Assembly: GCF_016808095.1 (NCBI RefSeq)
Contig: NC_068971.1
Coordinates: 33,713,631 to 33,777,630, forward strand
DNA length: 64,000 nt
Direction: 5' to 3'
Origin: Vigna angularis
Lineage: Eukaryota; Streptophyta; Magnoliopsida; Fabales; Fabaceae
The notes under the pieces were generated by a model that did no database searches, was not told the DNA's origin, and was given only the letters and a program-made list of their open reading frames with translations. A program made the translations under genes and the position numbers. Below are positions 48,001-58,960 of this stretch, piece after piece; positions within the stretch are counted from its first letter, which is position 1, and every line of letters begins with the position of its first letter.

Positions 48001-48665
48001 AAATGATATTAGAATCATACAAAATTTTTTTTAACAAAATTTGTTATTTTATTCAACATATGGTGACACATGTTATTAAACAATTATCAAATCATTATTA
48101 ATATTTAATTTTAGTAAAAATATTGTGTCAGAGATAAATTTATATATATATATAATTAAATTTAAAGTTTAATCTTCATAAAATAATTACATTTTTTTTC
48201 ATTAAATCTTTAATCCATGCTAATTAGGTTGTTTATGGTCTTAGGTTGGTTTTGTGAAGCCACCCAATTCCAGAAATCGTCCTGTGGAGTGGGAAATTGC
48301 AGCTAAAGAAGCTTGTAAACTATCATTTGAGGAAGCCAAATCCACTTTTCCAAATGTTGCCAAAGATAAGCTTCCATTTGTATGCCTGGATCTTGTATAC
48401 CAGTATGCATTGCTTGTTAATGGATTTGGTATGTTTTAATTTCTTTCAAAAAAAAAAATATTAATTATAAAATTATATTTTCTTTTGTGTTATGCACTGA
48501 CTCCTGATTCAATTTTTGGCAGGGCTTGATCCTGAGCAAGAGATTACAGTGGCAGAAGGAATTGAATATCAAAATTCTATTGTGGAAACAGCATGGCCTC
48601 TAGGAACTGCCATTGAAGCCATATCATCTTTGCCTAAATTTAATCGATTAATGTATTTCATTTAA
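45083..48665 (+). pseudogene. Apyrase copy 4, full-length pseudogene lacking ACR1
   Basis: All nine exons are recognisable: 45,083-45,326; 45,407-45,501; 45,800-45,856; 45,937-46,029; 46,721-46,926; 47,228-47,319; 47,517-47,731; 48,245-48,428; 48,523-48,665. Three lesions disable it. Exon 1 is frameshifted and has lost the DAGSTG-coding part of ACR1, as in copy 2. Exon 2 has a 31-base deletion relative to copy 2. Exon 5 has TAA at 46,907-46,909 where the intact genes have Tyr. ACR4 also reads DLGGASVQM instead of DLGGGSVQM. By contrast ACR2, ACR3 ([12 protein letters not shown]), exons 6-9 and every splice site look intact. Poly(A) signal at 48,719. A separate function for the downstream part cannot be excluded but is not supported. 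Confidence 0.92.
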
Positions 48666-48729
48666 GCTTCTAGAGAATTCAGGAAAATTCCAATGTTTAA
48701 AAGCACCTTTATTGAAATAATAAAATGAA

Positions 48730-49639
48730 ACTCGCACTTTCACCATTCCTTATTGGGTATCATGATGCTTTATACCCTACAATATGGACATATATAATTA
48801 TTTATACATCATGCTAATAGTTAATGGAAAAAAAAATCATTTCAAATCTAGTAAACATTAATAAATTTAAAAGTTAGAGATTTTCTTTTAAGTAATCAAA
48901 CTATATGAAACTTTTTAATCATGTTCTATTTTATTCATCATTAACCTATTCTAAAGCCTTAAAATAATAAGAACTCGTGGAACACGTTCAGATCAAGATA
49001 TATTAAAGAAGTGTTTTTGAACATTAAAATACGACTATTGCATCAATCATGTATCATACTCATAATAATAAATAAGGGCATAGCTTTCACATGACTTGGA
49101 AACTACTTTTAGTGTAAAAATAAATAATTTTATATTGTCTAGTCTACGTCTAATGATGTAAAATATTCCGTCGTTAACCAAAATGGTAGCACACGAAAAG
49201 GAATAATGGATGGAGCTTCATGTTTGTCAAAACATAGGTATGTATTAATCACGAAATGGCATAGATTCGTTTATTTAACTTATTAGAAAATGACGATGAC
49301 ACAGTATTTGTTTGTTCTAAATTTAAGTAAAAATAATATTTTATTTAGGGTAAAATTAACTATTAATAGTTTTTTAAAATTGTTAAAAAATAATTTAGAG
49401 ATAAAAAGTTGGTAAATTAAAAGGAACGAATAGTTAAAAATGGTCAAAATAAACAAGAAAAGAAGGTTGTTCAAGATGATTGAATGAATGTGAGATGGTA
49501 AAATGGGTCAATTCGTTTAAGCCTAAGCACTCACCCATAAGAAAGACTAGATTGGTTTGGCCTATCAATTGAAAATGATTGAAATTTATAATTTGTCCCA
49601 AGCTAAGTTGATCCCAATTTTGATTTTTTATTTCTATCA
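48730..49639. other. 3' flank of copy 4, no gene seen
   Basis: AT-rich non-coding sequence without recognisable domain or repeat termini. It ends at the target duplication of the next element. Confidence 0.55.
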
Positions 49640-50191
49640 ATGAATCTAGGTTTAATACATATTTTGGTTTCTCGGTGGTTTGTGAGGTTTGTTCAAAGTA
49701 ATCCTACTTTTTTAAATGTTTAGAAACATCTCATATTTTGTAAAAAGTGGTTCAAGTGGATTCTTTTCTGCTTACAGTGTTAAAAACGTTAATGACAGAG
49801 TTGTCCACCTGACCAAAACTAGATGAGGTGTCCAGTTTATCATTTCGTGGAACTTTGAGGTGAATTAAGGTGTCAATTTTTAAAAACAAAACTTAATGAC
49901 GTAGATTACTTGTAATAGAGTAAATGAAATTACCTTTAAGTTAAAATCAATTCGTGATTTGGGATGATTTGGGGTAATTTGGGGTTGAATATTTTGCTGA
50001 AATTGGTGTTAAAATTGGATTCGTGGTTCGAGAGTGTTTTGCAAGAAGGGGATTTCAGATTGCAGCGTTTTGGGGTTCCTTTTCTTGTGTTTCAAATATT
50101 ACAAATTTTAGGGATTTCATATTAGGGTTTTGAATCAGAGTTGATTTTTATGTCAAATATTACAAATTTTAGGGTTTTTAGGGATTTTAGG

Positions 50192-50368
50192 GATTATCCG
50201 TATATAAATTATATACGGATTATCCGTATGTAAATTATATACGGATTATCCGTATGTAAATTATATACGGATTATCTGTATGTAACCTATATACGGATTA
50301 TCCGTATGTAACCTATATACGGATTATCCGTATGTAATTTATATACGGATTATCCGTATATAATGTTA
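50192..50368. repeat. 26-base palindromic tandem array
   Basis: Six full units start at 50,213, 50,239, 50,265, 50,291, 50,317 and 50,343, exactly 26 bases apart, with a partial unit before. Each contains ATACGGATTATCCGTAT, an 8-base inverted repeat around one base, plus a variable GTAAATTAT-type linker. Related half-units continue to 50,465. It resembles CACTA subterminal repeats and leads to the terminus at 50,480-50,493. Confidence 0.9.
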
Positions 50369-50479
50369 GCTACAGCCTTTTTATATACGGATTTTTGGCC
50401 GTATGTAATCCGTATATAATACGATTTTTTATACGGATTTTGGACGTTATATACGGATTTTGGCCATATATAATCGCGA

Positions 50480-50493
50480 TTTTTCTTGTAGTG
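50480..50493. mobile_element. Isolated CACTA terminus TTTTTCTTGTAGTG
   Basis: This is the complement of CACTACAAGAAAAA, a standard CACTA end, directly following the 26-base array. No partner CACTACAAGAA is seen to its left within the MULE, so the left end has been lost. Confidence 0.6.
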
Positions 50494-51419
50494 GAGGTTT
50501 TTTTCTTTGTTTGCGAATTGAGTTTCCTTTTCTTGGATTGATTTCGCGTTTTAGGTTTTGGTGTTCATTATCTTGCAATTTGGGATTTCTCCTTACCTTG
50601 CTCCCTATTTTTAATTGCTTTGCGATTCTCGCGTTCAATGTGTTAGGTGGTGGTGGAATGGCGACTCCTCTTTGTTTTTTGTATTCTCTATGCGTGAATG
50701 GACAGAGGAGATAGGGAAAGAGAATGGAGATTTTGGATGATGATCATGTGGGTTTTGAGAGTGTTATTGTGTATGCGTTGAACTTGAAAAATGATGGTGC
50801 CGGAATAGTGTGTTAATTGTGGGTTCGGGATGAAGAAAGGGGTAATGGGTTGTTGTTTTTCTATTTGTGCAGGTGAGATGTGATAATATCTGTGTTAAAA
50901 GAATAGAGGCTTATGGTGATGATGAAGGTGAAGAAATGGTAGATGATGGGCATGCTGAAGGAGAAGGGAACTTCTTTACTTCCTCCACCCTACAATTAGT
51001 CATGGCACACAACAACAATTTCACGAGCAGTAGCAAAACGGTACAACCACGATTTCATTTAACCCTCTGTTAAACAAATTTTCCACTTCATAAATTTTTA
51101 TTTTTAAAATTTACATCTCAATTGACCTTGGTGTGTCACGTATTACAAAACTGGACACCTCATCCACTTTTGGCCAGATGAGCAATTATATCGTTATAGG
51201 TATTTAACGTCGTAAGCAAAAAAACCAACTTAAACCGTTTTTACAAAATATGGAACAATAGTAAACTCTCGAAAAAGAATAGGACCACTTTGAACATATT
51301 GTCCTAAACTAGGGACCAAATAAGATATTAAACCATAAATCTAATAATATATATATATATACAGGGTTGTAAAGAACTGTCAAGTGATAAGATTTTTGGG
51401 ATGTCAAAGTTATTGTGTT

Positions 51420-52545
51420 CACTACAAGAATGATTGAAATTATCGACGGTCATAAGTCGTCGGTAATGTATAAAATCCATCGGTAATTAGCATTTACCGA
51501 CGGCTTACCGACGACCAACATACCGTCGGTAAAAATGTTATCGGTAAACTTTACCGACGGATTTTTCGTCCGTCGGTAATTACCAAAGGCTTTTGGCCGT
51601 CGGTAAAGCCTTCGGTAATTACCGAAGGATCTAGGCCTTCGGTAAATCCGTCGGTAAATGTCGCGACCTGGTTCATCTTCTTCCTCTTCCTTCGTCGCTG
51701 TGTCAATTTGTTTTTTCATTTACACTAACTCCACCACCAAAACGGCATCACGCGAGTAACAAACTAGTTTCCAAAATATCAAACAACCAATTTATTTTCA
51801 ATAGTTAAAATTATAGGGAATCATGGAGAGTTTTTCTACAATTCTCAGATTTGTAAAAAAAATGTTCCTAATCGTAAAATTGTGGTGGAGAGAACGGTGG
51901 TAGAGGGCAGCGGTGGTGGAGAGAACGGTGGTAGAGGACAGCGGTAGTGGAAGGCAGCGGTGGTGGAGGACAGCAGCGGGAGGGCAGCGACGGGAGGGCA
52001 ACGATGGTGGAGAGCAACGGCGATGGAGAACAGCGGTGGAGAGCAGCGGTGGTGGAGAGCAGCGATGGTGGAGGGCAGCGGTGGTGGAGGGCAGCGGTGG
52101 TAGAGGGTAGCGGCGGTGGAGGGCAGCGGCGGTGGAGAGCAGTGACGGTGGAGAGCAACGATAGGAAGAAGTATTAGACTGAGATATAGAGAAATGAGAG
52201 GAGAAATGAGTGTTTGCCACATATATTGGCACTGGATGCGAAGCTGGTCTCAAAAATTCCGCTTTTTTATCGACGGTCAGAGGCCTTCGGTAAATCCGTC
52301 GGTAATGTCGTCCGCGAAATAATGGATGGGAAAAATCCCGCTCTTTTTACCGATGGCCCAAGGTCTTCGGTAAATTCGTCGGTAATGTGCATGTCACTTA
52401 CCGACGGCCGAAAGCCTTCGGTAAATCCATCAGTAATGCGCATGTCACTTACCGATGACCTTACCGAAGAGTTTTGACCGTCAGTAAAAAACATTAAAAA
52501 CACCGTCGATAATTCCGTCGAAAATTAAGATATATCGACGGATAT
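51420..52545. mobile_element. CACTA non-autonomous element
   Basis: Starts CACTACAAGAATG at 51,420. Dense subterminal words TTACCGACGG, CCGTCGGTAA and CTTCGGTAA in both orientations lie at 51,435-51,660 and 52,265-52,545. Between them (51,890-52,170) is a GC-rich minisatellite of about 15 bases around CGGTGGTGGAGAGCAG. No right terminus TTCTTGTAGTG was found, so the right end is truncated or diverged. It shares architecture with the segment at 16,216-18,394. Long open frames on either strand here are minisatellite artefacts. Confidence 0.75.
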
Positions 52546-52979
52546 TGCCGAGCTTGGTGAGTTGGGATAAATTGGACTTCCAAGTTGAAAATTCTGTCTC
52601 AGCCTTGTCTCTTTTATCCAGTACGTTGAATTTGACATTTTTTTTTGTCATTCTTAATTGAAGGATGGGTATTTTGACCAATTGTAAGGTAATGAATGAA
52701 ATAGGTATAGCAAGAGAAGAAATAAAATATAGAGGATGAAGTGATGTTTTAAGTTTTACATTTTGGATTGCAGTATAAGAAATTAACTCAGGTAAAACTT
52801 TGCTTTAATAAAAAACATGGTGACTGTGTGCAAATTAAGTTAAACTATATTTTACTCGGAAACATCAGACAACGTTGATAACTGATTCTACGTTGAAACA
52901 AACATTACCCTAGACTTTGTCTATTTATATGTTTGAGAGTGAATGTTGCAGCGTTGAGAGTTAGTTGACTGGTTTGAGA
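52546..52979 (+). promoter_or_regulatory. 5' flank of apyrase gene 5
   Basis: AT-rich sequence between the CACTA element and gene 5. CTATTTATAT at 52,921-52,930 is a good TATA box about 50 bases before the first ATG. It has no obvious match to the promoters of genes 1 and 3. Confidence 0.5.
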
Positions 52980-55900
52980 ATGGTTTTGGTGTGGTCAAGA
53001 AAAGGGACAAAGAACATGGACTTAACTCTCTTTTCACTTCTATTCTTGTTACTATTGCCTGCACTCTCTTCTTCCATATATGTTGGGAACAATATCTTGT
53101 TCAATCATCGCAAGATATTCCCCAAACAACAAGAACTTACTTCGTACGCTGTGATCTTTGATGCCGGTAGCACTGGTAGCCGTGTCCATGTCTTTCATTT
53201 CGACCAGAACTTAGATCTTCTTCACATAGGCAACGAGATTGAGTTTTATGATAAGGTGAAAATTAAGCTTCATAAGTATTATAGTTTATACATGTTCATG
53301 TGAATCATGGGTTTCTCTTCATTACTTCTTGGCATGTTTGTGGTGTAGGTGACACCTGGTTTGAGTGCATATGCGGATAATCCTGAAAATGCAGCAAAAT
53401 CTCTGCTTCCACTTTTGGAGGAAGCTGAAAGTGTTGTCCCTGAGCACCTCTACCCCACCACACCTGTTAAACTTGGGGTTCGTGTTATGCCTCTCTATTT
53501 CTCACTCATTCCTCATAATTTCCAATATATTTCTCTTATGTCGAACCATAGGTATATCAAATGTAAAATTAAATAATAATAATAATCCAACAACATATGA
53601 CCATATACATTTTTTTAAGATAAGTTTATATATCTTAAAAATTGTAAATCTAATTCAATATTACACAATTAATTTATAAAATAAAGTTTGCATTTGTTTA
53701 TATTTTAAATTTATTTAATTGTACTGAATGTAACATCTGCAACATAGAATTTCCCATATAAAATATTTCATCAGCAATTGAAGTTTTGACGGTAATTGAA
53801 AACCTTGTTTGAGTAGACAAGATATATGCATAATATGTTTGTTTAAGTCTTGAATATAATTAGAAATGTCTAATTATTTGTTACTATGTAAAGGGAGTAA
53901 TGAGTACTGTATTTTGAGTAACCTTTATGCTATATATGCAGGCGACTGCAGGTCTAAGGCTTTTGGATGGGGATGCTTCTGAAAGGATATTGCAAGCGGT
54001 AATTAAATAAAGGATCTTAAATTCTTTATCTTTTTCTCGTGTAGGCTTTCAAAATCTAAGGTTTTGATTTTTCTTATGTTTAATTAGGTTAGCGATTTGC
54101 TCAAGAACAGAAGTACCTTCAGCGTTCAACCAGATGCTGTAGCTATAATTGATGGAACCCAAGAAGGTTCTTATCTATGGGTACGACTTATCAATATCTG
54201 TTATGGTGATAAAGAAAAAATAATCAAAATCTGCACTAATCACTTTTATTTTTGACCACTTAATCCCCGTTGTAAATTCTGTCAATTTATTTTAGCTTAC
54301 AATAATATTTATAGTTTTTCTGTCTTCTTAATGTCATATAGCATTTCATATGTTGATGTGACTTGTTTTTACGCACCAATGTCTCAAATTATTCTAGTGT
54401 TTACTAACCAAATTAATTGTACTAAATCGATTATCGTTATATTATTATATATATTGCAGAATAACACGATTTAGTTACGAAAAAATTTACAGCTCTTTTA
54501 AAACAAACTCTTCTAATTTTGGGTTATTGATGATTATTGGTTATATTGGTATATGCTATTTTAAAATACTGTTCATCCAATCACATTTTAAAAGTCTGGT
54601 TACAATAAAATACAATATTACTATTCATCCAATTGTGGAGGTATCTTTATTGTATTAGTGTAAAAATTAATAGGAGTAGGTGGTACTTTAACTTTTAGCA
54701 TATAGTTAATTATAAATTTTACATAATTCCATTTCTGTGAAACATCATCAAAGAAACATTAGTAACATGATATTTCGTCTCTCTTACCATTCAACTATTT
54801 TGTAGGTGACAGTAAACTATTTACTAGGGAATTTGGGGAAGAATTTTTCAAAGACAGTGGGAGTAGTTGATCTTGGAGGTGGATCGGTTCAAATGACATA
54901 TGCTGTCTCAAAGAACACAGCAAACAATGCTCCACAACCACCAGAAGGAGAGGAACCTTACATAAAGAAACTTGTCCTCAAGGGAAAGAAATATGACCTC
55001 TATGTTCACAGGTTCTCTTCTTTCTAACTATTGATATACTAGTAAGTGTTGAAGTGTGAGTAGATGCTGTGCAGTACAACTTCTGATAGAAAAACCTCAT
55101 GGACAAGCCTTCCGAGTTGTTTCAATTTGAAGTCTAGATAAATAGGTACCTATTTATCTAATATGTAGTTTTAACATTCTTCTTTCAGTTACTTGCGCTA
55201 TGGTAGAGAGGCATTTCGTGCTGAGGTTTTGAAGGTCACTGATGGTTCTGCTAACCCTTGTATTTTATATGGCTTTGATGGTAAGTGCATTTACACATGC
55301 CCAGATGCTAATTGATGGTGAAAAATCTTCCAATATTTTTATCATGCATGACAATAACAGAGTACACGATTTTATTCCTTGAAAGGGACCTACACATATT
55401 CTGGAGAAGACTATAAGGCCTTTGCTCCCATTTCTGGATCCAACTACCATGAATGCAGAAAGATAGCTCTTCAAGCTCTGAAAGTGAACCAGTTTTGCCC
55501 CCACCGAAATTGTAGTTTTGGAGGGATATGGGATGGTGGAAAGGGAAGTGGACAAAACATTCTTTTCGGCACTTCATCTTTCTATTATCTGCCTTCGGAG
55601 GTATCTAATTATATTTGGTCAAATTTGTTGTGTCTACAGGTTCTTATTTTGACTATTGCACATGCTCATTTTAATTATGTTATGTTGGATACATTAGATT
55701 GGTATGTTTAATCCAAATAAACCCAACTCCAAGATTCATCCTTTGGATTTGAAGACTGAAGCAAAGAGAGCTTGTGAAACAACATTTGAGGATGCCAAAT
55801 ACACTTATCCACTTCTTTCAGCTGATAAACTTCCATATGTATGCTTGGACCTTACATACCAGTATGCATTGTTTACTGATGGATTTGGTAGGTTTCTCCA

Positions 55901-56131
55901 ATGAAGTTTTTTCCAAAATGTGTTGCAACTTTATTTATTGTCCTAATATACTGAATTTTTATTTTATTTTTGTTTTCATATTTGGCAGGCTTAGATCCAT
56001 TGCAAGAGATCACAATGGCAAATCAAATTGAATATCAGGAAGCACTTGTGGAAGCAGCATGGCCTTTAGGCACTGCCATAGAAGCCATATCTTCATTGCC
56101 TAAATTTGATCCATTCATGTATTTTATTTAA
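52980..56131 (+). CDS. Apyrase (ecto-nucleoside di/triphosphatase) gene 5, nine exons, 466 aa
   Basis: Exons: 52,980-53,255; 53,349-53,477; 53,942-53,998; 54,088-54,180; 54,806-55,011; 55,189-55,280; 55,386-55,600; 55,698-55,887; 55,989-56,131. All introns are GT-AG and the frame is open. From ATG 52,980 the protein has 466 residues; the next ATG (53,016) gives 454 and a cleaner signal peptide ([20 protein letters not shown]). I list the first because it follows the TATA box. ACR1 DAGSTGSR starts at residue 61, ACR3 [12 protein letters not shown] at 174, ACR4 DLGGGSVQM is at 207-215, and exon 9 holds ACR5 AWPLGTA. The acidic residue of ACR3 is Asp, as in typical members. It lies outside the duplicated blocks and is more diverged from genes 1 and 3 than they are from each other. 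ATP/ADP hydrolysis is inferred from the family. Poly(A) signal at 56,177. Confidence 0.94.
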
Positions 56132-56176
56132 GTGCTGGCATATTTCAGTGCTAAAGGGCACTATAAAAACCTACTG

Positions 56177-56182
56177 AATAAA
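56177..56182 (+). terminator. Poly(A) signal AATAAA, gene 5
   Basis: AATAAA lies 46 bases after the stop codon, a spacing close to that in genes 1 and 3. The cleavage site is not determined. Confidence 0.45.
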
Positions 56183-56439
56183 ATATTAAAACTTAAGCCA
56201 TTTCTTCATACAGAGAAAGAAATATTCTTATTTTTATGTCGATTTGAAGATTTTATGGGAAGAATTGGAATCTTTAAGGACAATACCAAAAACTACACAT
56301 GCAACACCAAATGAAACCATGATCTTGTAAAAGTCATGGTTAAATATAAAGATTCTAAATATGTCATGCTTCTTGAAAAGTCCTGGGGAAATGTTTGTTG
56401 CTTTCAAGACGAAAATCCTTTTAACATTAATCATGTCTT

Positions 56440-57260
56440 TCCCCTGGTGCTTCAACAAATCACTACTACAAACTCGGATGCAAGATTCCAACCAAAATCA
56501 AAACAAGTCCAACTTCTCTTGGAAATGCTACAAGACTAAATGATTAACTTTTCACACAGCATCAATTAGATTAAAGGGTACATTGGTGAGTCTTCCACTC
56601 AATAACCTGGAAAAGGTAAAACCACTGAATATTCTTGGATGTTGGATAAAGGGGCCACTAATATCTATAAAATCCTTCATTCTTACATAACGTTTGTCAG
56701 TTTCTAGATATTGTCACATTGAAGATGATTGGGCAAGTTGAGTTGCATAAGGGCCTATGTGAACCTATTATACCACATTCATCTAAAATTGTTTTTGTCA
56801 ATAATATTGTAATAACAAAGAATCTATTATTGATCTCTGGCACCATTAACTTGGGCGCCCTTCTGATAAGATTTTCCACCGTATTTGTAAAGGTTTACCT
56901 TTAGTATATTCTATTTAATAAACAAGGTATGTGATACATGTCATTTAGCTGAACGCCACCATGTGAATCTGTTTCTCTTCATGCTTTTGATCTTATTCAT
57001 GATGCTGACATTTGGGAATCTCTTGCTATCCCTTCCATTCACAGTCACAGGTACCTTTTCATTGTTGTAGTGTTGCCAAACATACACGGGTGTTTCTCAT
57101 GAAAAGTAAAATTGAGACCAGAAACATATTATCTAGCATTATAACTCTCGTACACAACCAACTAGTAATAGTTCTCCAAACCCCCTTTGTCTTTCTCGTA
57201 CTCGTTCTCTACAAAATGAACAGGTGGAATGTCTCAAAAGATTCTTAGACGCTCAAGTCA
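56440..57260 (+). mobile_element. Heavily decayed copia gag-pol fragment
   Basis: The + strand near 56,637-56,710 reads WMLDKGATNIYKILHSYI, resembling the copia protease motif W(I/M)LDSGAT. Near 56,930-56,975 it reads CDTCHLAERHHV, the zinc-binding start of integrase. Near 57,205-57,250 it reads QNEQVECLKRFLD, like the integrase QQNGxxE motif. Several stops and frame changes and missing segments make it non-functional. Confidence 0.6.
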
Positions 57261-58960
57261 GTATTTGAAATCAAAAATTTTAGTTAAAGTATGATTAATA
57301 CAAAAATAAAGTCGAAACTCAATTAAATAATATTTATAGGAGTATTTTACTAATCATGGGCCCTACTTGGATAGATCTCGATTTTGGACCCATTGGCTTA
57401 ATGGTCATTTTACCTATGGCAATCTGCAACCAGTTTTGGCGAAGTTACTGATATGCTTGTGTATTCGGCAAGTAGGGATAGGTACCGGTAGGCGACACCC
57501 AGCTCTAGTGAGGAGTGTGTCTTTCAACGGATGGCACCTAGACTTTGATTAGGGGAACACGATACCCAGTGTCCATCCATTGTTATCCACTATATAACAT
57601 ATTGAGCTTGGTCTTTTGGGGTGTAGTCTTGAGTCTTCGAATAGGATGACATACTCCCTAGCCATGGTTAAGAACATTCAAGAAGAGTTGGAGTCATCTA
57701 TGGAAGATGGACCTAAACTCTTTCTCTTAGGCCATCTTAAGCCATCATGAAGACTCTACAGAGTAAGAATAATTTTGGGCCTTGTATTTTGGGTCAAGTA
57801 GAGTAGGGTTTTGACCACCTAAGTCAACAAAGGGCCAAAAGCCCAACATTGAACAAGGTGGACGTCCAAAGGGAAGAGTTGACCAAGGGGTCAACATTGT
57901 TGGCCAAGTTTGGAGGACAATGAGCTTATTTTCGTCCTAGACATGTGTCTCCAACCTATTGAAGAGTTTTTCCACCTAGTTAGTCGTCGCATGTCACTCT
58001 AGGAATTGAGAGTTTTTCCATAGGTAGTGGCCACATGTCTCCCTCTTATTGGAGAGGATTTTTGCCACTTGTCTTCGTCTTATTGGAGAGGATTTCTCCT
58101 TGCTCTCAAAGCTAACCAAGGTGACTCTTTTGTAATATTATGCTGTCATTTTGTGCACTTATACTTTTTGTTAGGTCACCCTAGGCTAGAGCAACTCAAG
58201 TGACCTCCTCTAGCCACCTTCCTCCAAGAGTTGACACAACCTCTCTTAGAGAACCCTTAAACACATCACCCAACACCATGCAATCCACCATGGCTGAGAA
58301 ACTTAAACTTCATTCCACACTATCCATTTTCGCCACCTCCATCCGTGAGCTTACATGGCATTTTTCCTTCTAGATTTGGCTTGTCCTAACTAGAGGATTG
58401 ATCAGGTTGGCACCTTAATCTTTACAAAGTATTTGGTAATTGACATGCAATCCCTACTAGCCATAAGGTACCTGGTATTAGGTATCCGGTATGAGGTTTC
58501 TTGTTTATGTTTGGTTAGTCAATCATCATAAGGTCATAGTTGATAAGGTTGAAGGGTCTTCTACCACATACAGTATACTAAACCTTAGTCTTTCATGTCT
58601 TGAAGGCATGCAAAGAATGTCAGTATTCGATGTGTAGTTAAGTTGTAGAAATATGGTGTCGGTATCCAGTAGTCGACATGTATGATTTTGCAAAAAAAAA
58701 AATTACAAAAAATTTGTTATCTTTAGCGATAACCTTATAAGTATAGTAGCCCTCTAGTATTGAGTAGAATTCCGACGAAGAAGTTTGAGTGATGGGATGT
58801 TAGATCTAATAAGATGTGAATGATGGAAGTAGGTGGGTTGTGGAAACTGAAGCAACAGATTGGGAAGAGTTATGAAGATTCAAGAATGAGGAGTCGCCAT
58901 TGAGAGAAGGAACGATGAGGAAACCAAAGCATTGAATCATCACTAGCACACTATATGTAA
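57261..58960. other. Unclassified repeat-like region, no gene
   Basis: No supported open frame. Short internal repeats occur, such as TTATTGGAGAGGATTT at 58,048 and 58,080 and GGTATCCGGTA-like words near 58,480. The texture suggests LTR-derived sequence, but no paired termini or target duplication were found. Confidence 0.4.

Larger units (their letters stand above)
49649..51334. mobile_element. Second Mutator-like element with long TIRs
   Basis: Inverted repeats of about 280 bases (49,649 to about 49,930 and about 51,048 to 51,334) begin GGTTTAAT, like the element at 3,434. They share stretches such as GAGGTGTCCAGTTT. A 9-base duplication with one change flanks it: ATGAATCTA (49,640-49,648) and ATAAATCTA (51,335-51,343). 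The interior holds a palindromic 26-base array and a CACTA terminus but no transposase. The TIR sequence is different from that of the first element beyond the tip, so it is another family. Confidence 0.8.

Noticed and set aside
50192..50368. CRISPR-like regular array
   Set aside because: The period is 26 bases with near-identical linkers, so there are no distinct spacers. The genome is a plant nucleus and the array abuts a CACTA end.
51798..52253. Ser/Pro/His-rich open frames of up to 151 residues on the minus strand and Gly/Arg-rich ones on the plus strand
   Set aside because: They are readings of the 15-base CACTA minisatellite in every frame; there is no start context or conserved domain.
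56234..56543. Small open frames downstream of gene 5
   Set aside because: Overlapping frames on both strands without codon bias or domain, running into copia debris.
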